NCBI RefSeq assembly: GCF_042682785.1
Contig: NZ_JBHUIB010000003.1
Coordinates: 1,210,649-1,274,648 of the forward strand
Source: Thalassotalea_F euphylliae
GTDB lineage: Bacteria > Pseudomonadota > Gammaproteobacteria > Enterobacterales > Alteromonadaceae
Length of the DNA: 64,000 nt
Direction of reading: 5' to 3'
Positions 46,375 to 54,028 of the stretch are shown here, one piece after another. Under the pieces are notes generated by a model. That model did no database searches, was not told the origin of the DNA, and saw nothing but the letters and a program-made list of their open reading frames with translations. The position numbers were made by a program, and so were the translations under genes. The first letter of the stretch is position 1. Every line of letters starts with the position of its first letter.

Positions 46375-47583
46375 TTAACGCGTATTAACACTAGCGTTAA
46401 TTAACATCAGCTTTGCGTCTTTTCCATCAGTTAACACCGCTATGTCGCCTTCAGGTGTTACATACACATCTCTTAGCCTTCCTGTCACTTCTGTAAAAAC
46501 ATGGCTTTGATTAAACGCTCCATCAGCCAGGTTCACCGAATAAAGCTTTCTCTCAACAAGTGTTGTCACCAAAGCATGGCGCTGTAAAGACTCAAATCTT
46601 TTGTGTGTCGAACTGTAATAGGCCATGCCTGATGGTGCAATGGAAGGAGTCCAATCTACGCTTGGTTTCTCCATCCCTTGGTACTCGGTAAAGGGTGAAA
46701 TTCGAGCTTGAGAGTAGTCTTTCCCATAGGTAATCACCGGCCAACCGTAGTTGTTGCCCGCAACTAAGTAATTTAATTCGTCGCCCCCCGCGGGGCCATG
46801 TTCATGACTAACAATTTGCTGGCTGTCTGTATCATAAATCAGCCCCTGTGGGTTTCTGTGGCCAACTGAAAATACCGCATGAGCAACGGCGTTTTCATGC
46901 GCTACAAAAGGGTTATCTTTAGGGATGCTACCATCTAGGTTGATGCGCAAAAACTTACCCAGTTGACTCGTTACTACTTGCGCCTGCTCTCGGTAATCAA
47001 AGCCATCACCACTGGAAAACAGTAATGTATCGTCAGGCAAAATTAAAATGCGACCAGCATAATGCTGCGGTGTGCCTTTGTCGGTAGCAACTTGATAGAC
47101 AATGTCAGGCTTTGCAAAACCTTCGCCGGTAAATTTTGCTTTCGCGATCACTAACCGATTTGCAGACAATTCACCTTGCGCATAACTGAAGAACACTTCA
47201 TTTGTTTCATCAAAGTGCGGTGATAACACAACATCCAGCAAACCACCCTGCCCAGCCACATACAAGCCGTCAAACGCTAACTTAGCTCTTGTTTGCTCAT
47301 TACCGTTGACAATAACCACATGCCCATCACGCTCCGTTATTAACCATTTGCCTGAAGGCAGTTTCACCATGCTCCAGGGTGACTGTAAATCGGTTGCCAG
47401 GGTTGTTATGTTGTAAGACTCTTTAAGAGCTATTGAGTCGGCAGATACAGTAAATGACGCTATGAAAGCTAATGCAAATGAAGGGATAAATTGTTTACAT
47501 AGCAAGCCTTTGGTAGGGTATGACAAAAGCTTCTTTTTAAATTCCAATAACCATGCAATTTGTGACACGTTTCCTACCTTCAT
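46375..47583 (-). CDS. PQQ-dependent sugar dehydrogenase family protein (beta-propeller)
   Basis: 402 residues; six-bladed propeller of the soluble glucose dehydrogenase/HHIP type. Typical blocks are LQSPWSMVKLPSGKWLITER, YAGRILILPDDTLLFSSGD, GHRNPQGL and EHGPAGGDELN, which hold PQQ and calcium in characterised members. The N terminus is uncertain: from ATG 47583 a hydrophobic segment appears only near residue 30, while the in-frame TTG at 47505 would give a compact signal peptide (LLCKQFIPSFALAFIASFTVSA begins there). The longest form overlaps the divergent gene by 31 bases. Confidence 0.85.
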   Translation of the reverse strand: MKVGNVSQIAWLLEFKKKLLSYPTKGLLCKQFIPSFALAFIASFTVSADSIALKESYNITTLATDLQSPWSMVKLPSGKWLITERDGHVVIVNGNEQTRAKLAFDGLYVAGQGGLLDVVLSPHFDETNEVFFSYAQGELSANRLVIAKAKFTGEGFAKPDIVYQVATDKGTPQHYAGRILILPDDTLLFSSGDGFDYREQAQVVTSQLGKFLRINLDGSIPKDNPFVAHENAVAHAVFSVGHRNPQGLIYDTDSQQIVSHEHGPAGGDELNYLVAGNNYGWPVITYGKDYSQARISPFTEYQGMEKPSVDWTPSIAPSGMAYYSSTHKRFESLQRHALVTTLVERKLYSVNLADGAFNQSHVFTEVTGRLRDVYVTPEGDIAVLTDGKDAKLMLINASVNTR

Positions 47584-47990
47584 TTTTCGTTTCTTGGTTG
47601 CTTACATTTACGCTAGCTAGCTTGTTTCATAGCCAATACGTTGTCAATCAATTAGTTAACGTTGGCGTTGTAGTAAAATTCAACGACAGGCTCAACTTAA
47701 CGTTGGATGACTGGCTGGGTTTATTGCCGACCTACGGTAGCATTATCGCCATTGCATTTTTAATTGCCTTTCCGCTAGCTGGCTTAGCGCTTAAAAAGCT
47801 GCCAACACAGCGAACCGCGCTTTTTGCACTCGCTGGCTTCTTTGCATTCATTACGGTGTTGACCATCATCGAGTCCATCATGAATATTCATATCATTGCA
47901 GGAGCCAGAGGCTGGGGCTTTTATGCGCAGCTATTCGCTGGAACAATTGGTGGCTATGTTTTCGCTCAAATGAGCAGGTCAACACGCTAA
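47553..47990 (+). CDS. hypothetical four-helix membrane protein
   Basis: 145 residues with about four hydrophobic segments (near 8-25, 60-80, 90-112, 120-140) and a basic end (SRSTR). No known family recognised. It is divergent from, and may overlap, the sugar dehydrogenase gene start. Codon use and the hydrophobic pattern look genuine. Confidence 0.6.
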   Translation: MQFVTRFLPSFFVSWLLTFTLASLFHSQYVVNQLVNVGVVVKFNDRLNLTLDDWLGLLPTYGSIIAIAFLIAFPLAGLALKKLPTQRTALFALAGFFAFITVLTIIESIMNIHIIAGARGWGFYAQLFAGTIGGYVFAQMSRSTR

Positions 47991-48303
47991 TTGCGTAACG
48001 CTATATACGCTGCGTTGTTAATGTGACGCTGACGACTATGGTTTTTCGAGAATTACCAACAACAAGTGTTTAAAGCGAAGCCAAATCGTCACCTAAAGCC
48101 ACTCAAACTTCATTCAAGCAAACTGGAAAATTTCCCTTAACCTCCTATTCTCTATATGAGCTGTCTCGATGTAGGGAATGATTGAGCACGTTTATATAAA
48201 CCTTTTGTTCCCGCCTTAAAAATCACATGGATTTGCTGTTTAGAGTCGTTGTCCGAGACGATGAGCTAACACACAAGTAAATAACTCAATCAAGGAAAGA
48301 GTC
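47991..48303. other. 313-bp intergenic region before the patatin gene
   Basis: No coding frame, clear promoter or strong hairpin seen. The last bases carry a good ribosome site (AAGGAAAGAG) for the gene at 48304. Confidence 0.4.
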
Positions 48304-49326
48304 ATGAGAAAGCTAATTCTATCACTTGACGGCGGTGGTATTCGCGGCGCCGCCACCACACAATTTCTTACCCATGTTGAAACTGAACTAAAAAATAACG
48401 GTAAATCACTAAGAGACTGCGTTGATTTTTACGCAGGTACAAGCACGGGAAGCATAATAGCTCTGGCATTAGCCACGACTGATATGACCGTTACTGATAT
48501 CAACAGTTTGTATAGTGTAGGAACGGCCAAAAAAATATTCACAGAGAATAAAGGCCTGTTTGAAATAGACGGTATTAACGCCCCGAAATATGAGGCCAAA
48601 CCAAAGCATAAGGTGTTATCTGACAATTTTAAAACCGCTACGTTGGGCGATGTTGCAGATGATAAACATGTACTCGCCATGGCTTATGATATTGAAAAGC
48701 GAAAGCCGACTATTTTTAAATCGACGAAAAAGAACCATCTGACCATTAAATCTGCGGAAGTAGCAGATGCCTCTAGCGCGGCACCGACATATTTTCCAAC
48801 CAAAGAATTAAAAATACCCAGGATAGCTAATGAGTCATGGTTAATTGACGGGGGCGTAATTGCTAACAACCCAACCATGTGTGCGATAGCGGAAGCCAGA
48901 CGAAACTGGACATCGTTGACGATGAAAGACTTCCACGTACTATCAATCGGAACAGGCTATAAAACCCGAAAAATAAATGGCCCTAAATCCCAAAAATGGG
49001 GTGCCCTCCAATGGATGACGAAAGGCGATATTTTGGACATTCTTGGTGACGAACGCGTTGTTGCCTACCAAGGAATAACCATGATTGATAACGGTAATTA
49101 TATTCGTGTAAATTCTGAGCTTAAACAAACCTCATGGCTCCCGAACCCACCAGACGATGCAATGGATGACATTAGTAAAGGCAATATCAATAAACTTAAA
49201 TCGCTGGGTGATTATTGGTTTAAGGTATACGGAGATGCTGTTGTTCAATTATTGCTTGATAGCTATCAAGGTGACTCGCTCGATTATATAGACCCGATTA
49301 CTGGCCTGCCAAGAACATTTCCGTAA
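48304..49326 (+). CDS. patatin-like phospholipase
   Basis: 340 residues. Oxyanion motif GGGIRG (10-15), nucleophile S47 in GTSTG and catalytic D182 in DGG form the Ser-Asp dyad of patatin lipases. The domain runs nearly end to end, with no transmembrane or signal segment, so a cytoplasmic phospholipase is likely. Similar stand-alone patatins serve as CBASS effectors, but no cyclase, ubiquitin-like or sensor gene lies nearby, so that role is not supported. Isolated gene ended by a long hairpin. Confidence 0.88.
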   Translation: MRKLILSLDGGGIRGAATTQFLTHVETELKNNGKSLRDCVDFYAGTSTGSIIALALATTDMTVTDINSLYSVGTAKKIFTENKGLFEIDGINAPKYEAKPKHKVLSDNFKTATLGDVADDKHVLAMAYDIEKRKPTIFKSTKKNHLTIKSAEVADASSAAPTYFPTKELKIPRIANESWLIDGGVIANNPTMCAIAEARRNWTSLTMKDFHVLSIGTGYKTRKINGPKSQKWGALQWMTKGDILDILGDERVVAYQGITMIDNGNYIRVNSELKQTSWLPNPPDDAMDDISKGNINKLKSLGDYWFKVYGDAVVQLLLDSYQGDSLDYIDPITGLPRTFP

Positions 49327-49340
49327 CCATGTTATCGCTT

Positions 49341-49377
49341 GAAAGCAATAAAGCCATTCCTAGGCCTTATTGCTTTC
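49341..49377. terminator. long hairpin after the patatin gene
   Basis: GAAAGCAATAAAGCC (49341-49355) pairs with GGCCTTATTGCTTTC (49363-49377) with one mismatch around a 7-base loop. T content after it is modest, so termination strength is uncertain. It lies between convergent genes. Confidence 0.7.
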
Positions 49378-49416
49378 ATTTACTCATCATTGTGTAGCAA
49401 GCATTCTCGATGTGAA

Positions 49417-50877
49417 CTACATCAATGCATCATAGGTTTTATTCATGACCTCTACGGTAATATTGTTGTTTTTATAATTACTAACAATCCGCTTTATATT
49501 AAGCTGTTTACTACGAACAAAATCGATGAAGGTGCGCGTGTAAGTCGGAATGACTTTCGGGATAGTGTTATCAGTTGCAATATTCAAAAAATCGGCCTGA
49601 AAGAGAATACCGCTATCTTCGAAGTAAGCAAAACTTTGACGTTTAGCATGTAAATTTTCTAAAACATAAAAATGCGTTCCATCGATGATTTCACCGCTGG
49701 TTATTGTGCGGAATGTAAACTTGCTGATACTTTCAGCAAACTTTGGAAACGCCTTAATTGCTGCTATTGTGTAGTCGTCTGCGAGTATGTCTGCGCCAAG
49801 CTCTACATAAGGCATTATACCCGCGATATCAGCTGCTTGAGGGTGCGTAATATGTACCGCAGTAATTTTCTTGTCAGGGAATTTATCCTGAATAAGCGTT
49901 ATCGTTTTCTCCGCCAGCGAAGTGTACCCTGCTCCACCAAATACGGTAACCGTGTTGCCATTAACTTTAAACACACTATTTCGCCAAGCAGATGAATCGG
50001 TGACCAAGTAAAGGTCCTTCCCTATTTCTGTTGCTGTTAACACACCGTCACCCGGCTTAAATTCTGGTCCATAACCGGGTGGCAGTTTTAGCTTGGATGC
50101 GTCAACTTCATCAATAATGGCAAATTTATCGTTAAAGCTAATGTAGGCGGGTACTGCCGAACCGTTGTAGAATTTATTGACTGAGCGAGCAAACGTTAAA
50201 CCTCGTGTGGTTTGGTAGTCGTCATATATGTAAAGCGCTTGTCGAGTGATATTGTGAAGTGACACCAATTGCAACGGTGCATCTTGAAATGCATATTCGA
50301 TAACCTGCTCATCACCTTTTTTATGTGTGAGTATGGTGGTGCCTGCTTGTTTGTCTTTTCGAAGCGAAATATTTTCCGAAACGTTTTCTTCTTCAAGTAA
50401 CGGTCTTACTGCGAGAAAATCAATATTCATGATGTTGTAACTCATGAAGCGATCAAAGTTTCCCATCCCTTCATTAAAGAATTGTTTTCCTAAATAGTTG
50501 CCGTTATTTTCGTAATAATAACTGTGAGTATCATTTTGAAATTGCGCCCTATCGAGAATCTGGCCACCAGCAGTGTAAAGAATATCGTTGTCATAGAAGT
50601 GCTTTTTGTCCATGTCTACTTCCACCATCCTGACCGATAACACTCTATTGGGCGTTTGGTAATCCCAAAAGTTATGAGAGCGATACTGCTTATTTAGGAA
50701 GTGATAATTTAATGAGAACTTGGTTATCGAGCGTGTGCTCTCATAGTGGGCTTGGATTTTTTCAAAAAATTGTTGTGCTTCATTCGCCCAGACTGGTGTC
50801 GCGCAAAGAGTGAAACTAGCGGTGAGACTAAAAATCAATGCTTTAAAACGGTGTGATGTCATAGAGAGTGTAAACAT
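49417..50877 (-). CDS. exported protein with degenerate metallo-beta-lactamase-like domain
   Basis: 486 residues with a signal peptide (cleavage near VWA-NE, about residue 31; M6 is an alternative start). Residues about 35-260 form a beta-rich region resembling outer-membrane lipoprotein-sorting-type folds. The C-terminal part (about 275-486) follows the metallo-beta-lactamase order (LYLVTDSSAWRNSVFKVNG, then ITAVHITHPQAADIAGIMPY), but the metal motif HxHxDH is replaced by HPQAAD, so hydrolase activity is doubtful. No close family name can be given and no operon partner is present. Confidence 0.6.
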   Translation of the reverse strand: MFTLSMTSHRFKALIFSLTASFTLCATPVWANEAQQFFEKIQAHYESTRSITKFSLNYHFLNKQYRSHNFWDYQTPNRVLSVRMVEVDMDKKHFYDNDILYTAGGQILDRAQFQNDTHSYYYENNGNYLGKQFFNEGMGNFDRFMSYNIMNIDFLAVRPLLEEENVSENISLRKDKQAGTTILTHKKGDEQVIEYAFQDAPLQLVSLHNITRQALYIYDDYQTTRGLTFARSVNKFYNGSAVPAYISFNDKFAIIDEVDASKLKLPPGYGPEFKPGDGVLTATEIGKDLYLVTDSSAWRNSVFKVNGNTVTVFGGAGYTSLAEKTITLIQDKFPDKKITAVHITHPQAADIAGIMPYVELGADILADDYTIAAIKAFPKFAESISKFTFRTITSGEIIDGTHFYVLENLHAKRQSFAYFEDSGILFQADFLNIATDNTIPKVIPTYTRTFIDFVRSKQLNIKRIVSNYKNNNITVEVMNKTYDALM

Positions 50878-51187
50878 AAATGTTATTTTCCTCTTCCCTT
50901 GAGTAGAAGTGTAAATTCCTTACCTCAACCTATACAAAATTTAACCAACGTGCCGCCGATATCCGACAACTTGCCAGTTTTCTAGGTTAAATGACTAACG
51001 CCAACTAAAGTTGCTAAACCAAGCAAGAAAAGTGGATACTAAATCTGCCACTAAAATTAAATTATTCTGTCCATTTGTGGTATTGTTGGCCGCTGTTTGT
51101 AAGTGTTCAAAGTGAAAGAGCAAGCCGCATGGTGCGATTATTACCGTAAAGCCTGTAATTGCTCGTTAAAAGAATTCGGAGTTGAGA
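50878..51187. other. 310-bp intergenic region between divergent genes
   Basis: AT-rich, no coding frame, no convincing promoter pair and no repeat seen. The right end has GGAG at 51178-51181, the ribosome site of the following gene. Confidence 0.4.
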
Positions 51188-51526
51188 ATGTATATGAGAG
51201 TAACTAAAGGACTTATGCTTCTTTTCGTTAGCTGTTCTTCTATGGCTATGGAGTGCACTCGCCCTGTCCTTACTGTGTTTACAGGTTATTCAACATCAGA
51301 TTCAAAAATTCATGTTGAACATGGTGATGGCTACTCTGCCAGTATTGTAGATTTAGAGTTTGTAAGCAAAGACGCAAAAGCAGCAAATGATATTTTGGCG
51401 ACATTGTTATTAGCGCATAAAGACGGCAAGCCCGTAAAGTTTAAGTACGCACAGCGCAAAGATGGCAACGAGCTTAGCTGTAAACCTAAAAAAAGCCAGC
51501 AAGTGTTGGCAGTCAGCATGATATAA
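51188..51526 (+). CDS. small exported hypothetical protein
   Basis: 112 residues from ATG 51188, chosen by GGAG six bases upstream; a TTG at 51182 and ATG 51194 are alternatives. Signal peptide about 1-22 (MLLFVSCSSMA). The mature part has two cysteines (ECTRP and LSCKP) that could form a disulfide, and a basic end. No family recognised. It is convergent with the COG0523 gene. Confidence 0.6.
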   Translation: MYMRVTKGLMLLFVSCSSMAMECTRPVLTVFTGYSTSDSKIHVEHGDGYSASIVDLEFVSKDAKAANDILATLLLAHKDGKPVKFKYAQRKDGNELSCKPKKSQQVLAVSMI

Positions 51527-51547
51527 ATGCACCTGACTGCCTAACAT

Positions 51548-52756
51548 CTACTCTATTCCCCATACAGGAAATGGGTCCTCCAACGCTTTCCAAGCGTCTT
51601 TACCCTGCAACAGCTCGTCTTCTGAGAGTAAACAACTATCTAAGCGATTGATAATGTCATGTTTATCCAACCCTTGCCCAATAAACACTAATTCTTGTCG
51701 CATATCGCCAAATGGCTCAACCCACTGTTCCTTGATAGCCGCTAGATACTCTGGATCTTGTGGCCATTGGTCGCGAGGCACAGCATACCAAAACAAACCA
51801 GCTGCGCCGTAACGAGCAATCCCCCCGGCTTGGCTCCAGCTACCGGCAAAATGAGGTCTTGTGGCTAGCCAAAAGAACCCTTTTGAACGGATTAGTTTGC
51901 CTGCAATATCCTTACTGTGCAGGAAGTCGTAAAACTTTTTCGGGTGAAAAGGACGCCTAGCAATATAAGAGAAACTGCTAATGCCAAACTCTTCTGTCTC
52001 AGGCACATGTTCACCACGCATTTCTTTTAACCAGCCTGGCGCTTGCTGTGCTTTTTCAAAGCTAAACTTATTAGTATTTAACACTTGTTTTAATGGAGCA
52101 TTGCCATGTTGTATGGCAATTTGCTCTGCTTCAGTGTTCAACGTTTTTAATATACTTTTAAGGCGTTCTAATTCGTTGTCAGATATCAAGTCGGTTTTAC
52201 TGATTAACAACACGTCTGCAAACTCAACTTGTTCAACAAGCAAGTCAGCGACACTGCGTTCATCCTCTTCACCTAAACTTTCGCCAACTTCATTTAACGA
52301 TTTGGCTTGGTCATAATCATTTAGGAAGTTGACCGCATCAACAACCGTAACCATAGTATCTAAGGTGGCGATGTCTGACAGACTTACCCCGTCTTCGTCG
52401 GCAAATGTAAACGTTTCGGCAACAGGTAGTGGTTCTGAAATACCTGTCGACTCTATAACTAGATAGTCATATCTACCCGCTTTTGCTAAGCGATTTACTT
52501 CTTCGAGTAAGTCCTCTCTCAATGTGCAACAAATACAGCCATTGCTCATTTCAACGAGCTTTTCTTCTGAACGATTCAAATTTACTTCATTTTGAACGGT
52601 TGCAGCATCGATATTGATTTCACTCATATCGTTAACAATAACGGCAACTTTTAGCCCTTCACGGTTGTTAAGAATATGATTTAAAACTGTCGTTTTTCCT
52701 GCACCCAAAAAACCGGAGAGAACGGTAACCGGCAGTCTATTAGACTTGTTTAACAT
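51548..52756 (-). CDS. zigA: COG0523 GTPase, ZigA-type zinc metallochaperone
   Basis: 402 residues of the CobW/COG0523 family. P-loop GFLGAGKTT (15-23), metal motif CICC with C74, C76, C77, the SKTD guanine-specificity motif, and a CobW C-terminal domain with RPFHPKKFYDFL. Members of this length class deliver zinc to essential enzymes when zinc is scarce and are normally under Zur control. It follows a DksA paralogue by 67 bases on the same strand, behind a palindromic promoter, which strengthens the zinc-starvation reading. Confidence 0.85.
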   Translation of the reverse strand: MLNKSNRLPVTVLSGFLGAGKTTVLNHILNNREGLKVAVIVNDMSEINIDAATVQNEVNLNRSEEKLVEMSNGCICCTLREDLLEEVNRLAKAGRYDYLVIESTGISEPLPVAETFTFADEDGVSLSDIATLDTMVTVVDAVNFLNDYDQAKSLNEVGESLGEEDERSVADLLVEQVEFADVLLISKTDLISDNELERLKSILKTLNTEAEQIAIQHGNAPLKQVLNTNKFSFEKAQQAPGWLKEMRGEHVPETEEFGISSFSYIARRPFHPKKFYDFLHSKDIAGKLIRSKGFFWLATRPHFAGSWSQAGGIARYGAAGLFWYAVPRDQWPQDPEYLAAIKEQWVEPFGDMRQELVFIGQGLDKHDIINRLDSCLLSEDELLQGKDAWKALEDPFPVWGIE

Positions 52757-52823
52757 TATTGTGCCCTTTGTGCTTTATGCGTGTTGTTTATAGGCGCTTT
52801 TACCGATCAGACGAAAGTGGTCG

Positions 52824-53276
52824 CTAAAGCTCCCTGTGTTTGGCGTAGTTGTGCTCTTGTAATTCTTGGCAAAGTTTTACATCGGCGCAAAATTCTGCAG
52901 TTGGCCTTGCCAGTAGCCTTGGTATGCCAATAGGCTCTCCGGTTTCAACACAGTAGCCATACTCACCAAGTCGAATTCGCTCTAAAGATTGCTGAATTTT
53001 AGGCAATAGCCTTTGCTCTCTATCGACGATACGCATCAAAATTGCGCACTGCTCTTCCCACGTTGCCCTGTCACTTATATCGCTTAAATCAGGTGGGCTT
53101 AGCATTTGTTCTTTCGCTTCTCTGATGCGTTCACGTGTTGTGTCGTGTAGTTCAACCAACAATTCTCGAAAATAAGCCAACTGCTCATCATTCATATAGT
53201 CGGATGGTGGCGACTCTAAAATTTTTTCACGCAAAGATGGCGTTAACTCTACTTTTTGTGCCTGCATGTTCGTCAT
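52824..53276 (-). CDS. dksA2: DksA2-like RNA polymerase-binding protein with incomplete zinc site
   Basis: 150 residues. The coiled-coil tip keeps its acidic residues (DLSDISDRA, about 63-71) that reach the polymerase secondary channel to support ppGpp signalling. In the zinc finger the usual four cysteines are reduced to two: C109 and C130 remain, but the second of each CxxC pair is T112 and V133. In Pseudomonas a DksA paralogue lacking zinc cysteines replaces DksA under zinc limitation. Position before zigA and behind the palindrome supports the same role here. ATG 53276 or 53267 could be the start. Confidence 0.85.
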   Translation of the reverse strand: MTNMQAQKVELTPSLREKILESPPSDYMNDEQLAYFRELLVELHDTTRERIREAKEQMLSPPDLSDISDRATWEEQCAILMRIVDREQRLLPKIQQSLERIRLGEYGYCVETGEPIGIPRLLARPTAEFCADVKLCQELQEHNYAKHREL

Positions 53277-53284
53277 CTATATCA

Positions 53285-53328
53285 GCCAACGTTATTTGTT
53301 ATGTTATAACATAACAAATAACGTTGGC
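53285..53328. promoter_or_regulatory. perfect 44-bp palindrome, probable Zur-type operator
   Basis: Positions 53285-53306 are the exact reverse complement of 53307-53328, with no spacer. The centre reads GTTATGTTATAACATAAC, an array of TGTTAT/ATAACA half-sites like those in gammaproteobacterial Zur boxes. It ends 8 bases before the dksA2-like start codon and contains the -10 of the predicted promoter. Zur binding is inference. Confidence 0.65.
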
Positions 53329-53330
53329 AA
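53303..53330 (-). promoter_or_regulatory. promoter of the dksA2-zigA unit inside the palindrome
   Basis: Minus strand TTGCCA (53330-53325), 16 bases, TATAAC (53308-53303). A repressor on the palindrome would cover both elements. Confidence 0.6.
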
Positions 53331-53438
53331 TGAATTCACGATAATGAACTGGGTGTTATGGAGTAAATTGACTTCATCCAGAGGTATGAGCCTACTCAGA
53401 GCAACTGATAAGCGGGAGGCTAGCCATGAAACTCTTTA

Positions 53439-53466
53439 TTGCCTTCCGAAGCAAAAGCGCTATAGT
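53439..53466 (+). promoter_or_regulatory. predicted promoter of the PH-domain gene
   Basis: TTGCCT (53439-53444), 16 bases, TATAGT (53461-53466), 33 bases before the start codon at 53499. Confidence 0.55.
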
Positions 53467-53498
53467 CGGCCATAGACTTATAGATTAAGGAAATGAAA

Positions 53499-53873
53499 AT
53501 GGGTTTATTAGACGCGGTAATGGGTAATGCTTCTGAAATTGATCCGTCAGAAGTCAGTGAGGAGTTATCAGTCATTTTGGCAAGTAGTGAAGACATTAAA
53601 CAAGTGTTCAAAGAAGTACGTGATATGTACGTATTTACCAATAAACGTTTAATTTTAATTGATAAACAAGGACTCACGGGTCGAAAAGTTGAATATCACA
53701 ACATCCCTTATAAATCGATTACACAGTTTAAAGTTGAAACGGCTGGTCATTTCGACATGGATGCCGAATTGAAAATCTGGATTTCAGGGCAGTCATCGCC
53801 AATAGAAAAAGAATTAAACAAAAAAACGGGGATTGGTATTCAGCGCTCTCTTGCTGAATATATGTTCAGTTAA
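53499..53873 (+). CDS. bacterial PH-domain protein (bPH_1-like)
   Basis: 124 residues from ATG 53499 (AAGGA at 53487-53491, seven bases upstream); an earlier ATG at 53493 is too close to that site. The VFTNKRLILIDKQGLTGRKVEYHNIPYKSI block is the core of the bacterial pleckstrin-homology fold, and ELKIWISG fits the following strand. Cytoplasmic, no membrane helix. Function unknown. It has its own promoter and is not clearly tied to the neighbouring zinc genes. Confidence 0.8.
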   Translation: MGLLDAVMGNASEIDPSEVSEELSVILASSEDIKQVFKEVRDMYVFTNKRLILIDKQGLTGRKVEYHNIPYKSITQFKVETAGHFDMDAELKIWISGQSSPIEKELNKKTGIGIQRSLAEYMFS

Positions 53874-53977
53874 TAGTGAGACAGCTGTGGCTATACGTTG
53901 ACTTATATTTTTGTATATAAATCATCACATTGCATAAAACTCATGCTCAAATCGTCTAGCAATAACACAATACATAC

Positions 53978-54007
53978 AAAAAAGCCGCGATTAACGCGGC
54001 TTTTTTA
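53978..54007. terminator. bidirectional intrinsic terminator
   Basis: AAAAAAGCCGCG (53978-53989), loop ATTAA, CGCGGCTTTTTT. It ends the ETF-QO gene on the minus strand and could stop plus-strand transcripts. Confidence 0.92.
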
Positions 54008-54028
54008 TTCTTATGTCCGAGCAGACAA

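Noticed and set aside
48304..49326. CBASS anti-phage operon around the patatin gene
   Set aside because: No cyclic nucleotide synthase, ubiquitin-like or sensor gene lies within several kilobases.
53285..53328. 44-bp palindrome as an intrinsic terminator
   Set aside because: No T run follows on either strand, it lies 8 bases before a start codon, and it contains promoter elements, so an operator is more likely.
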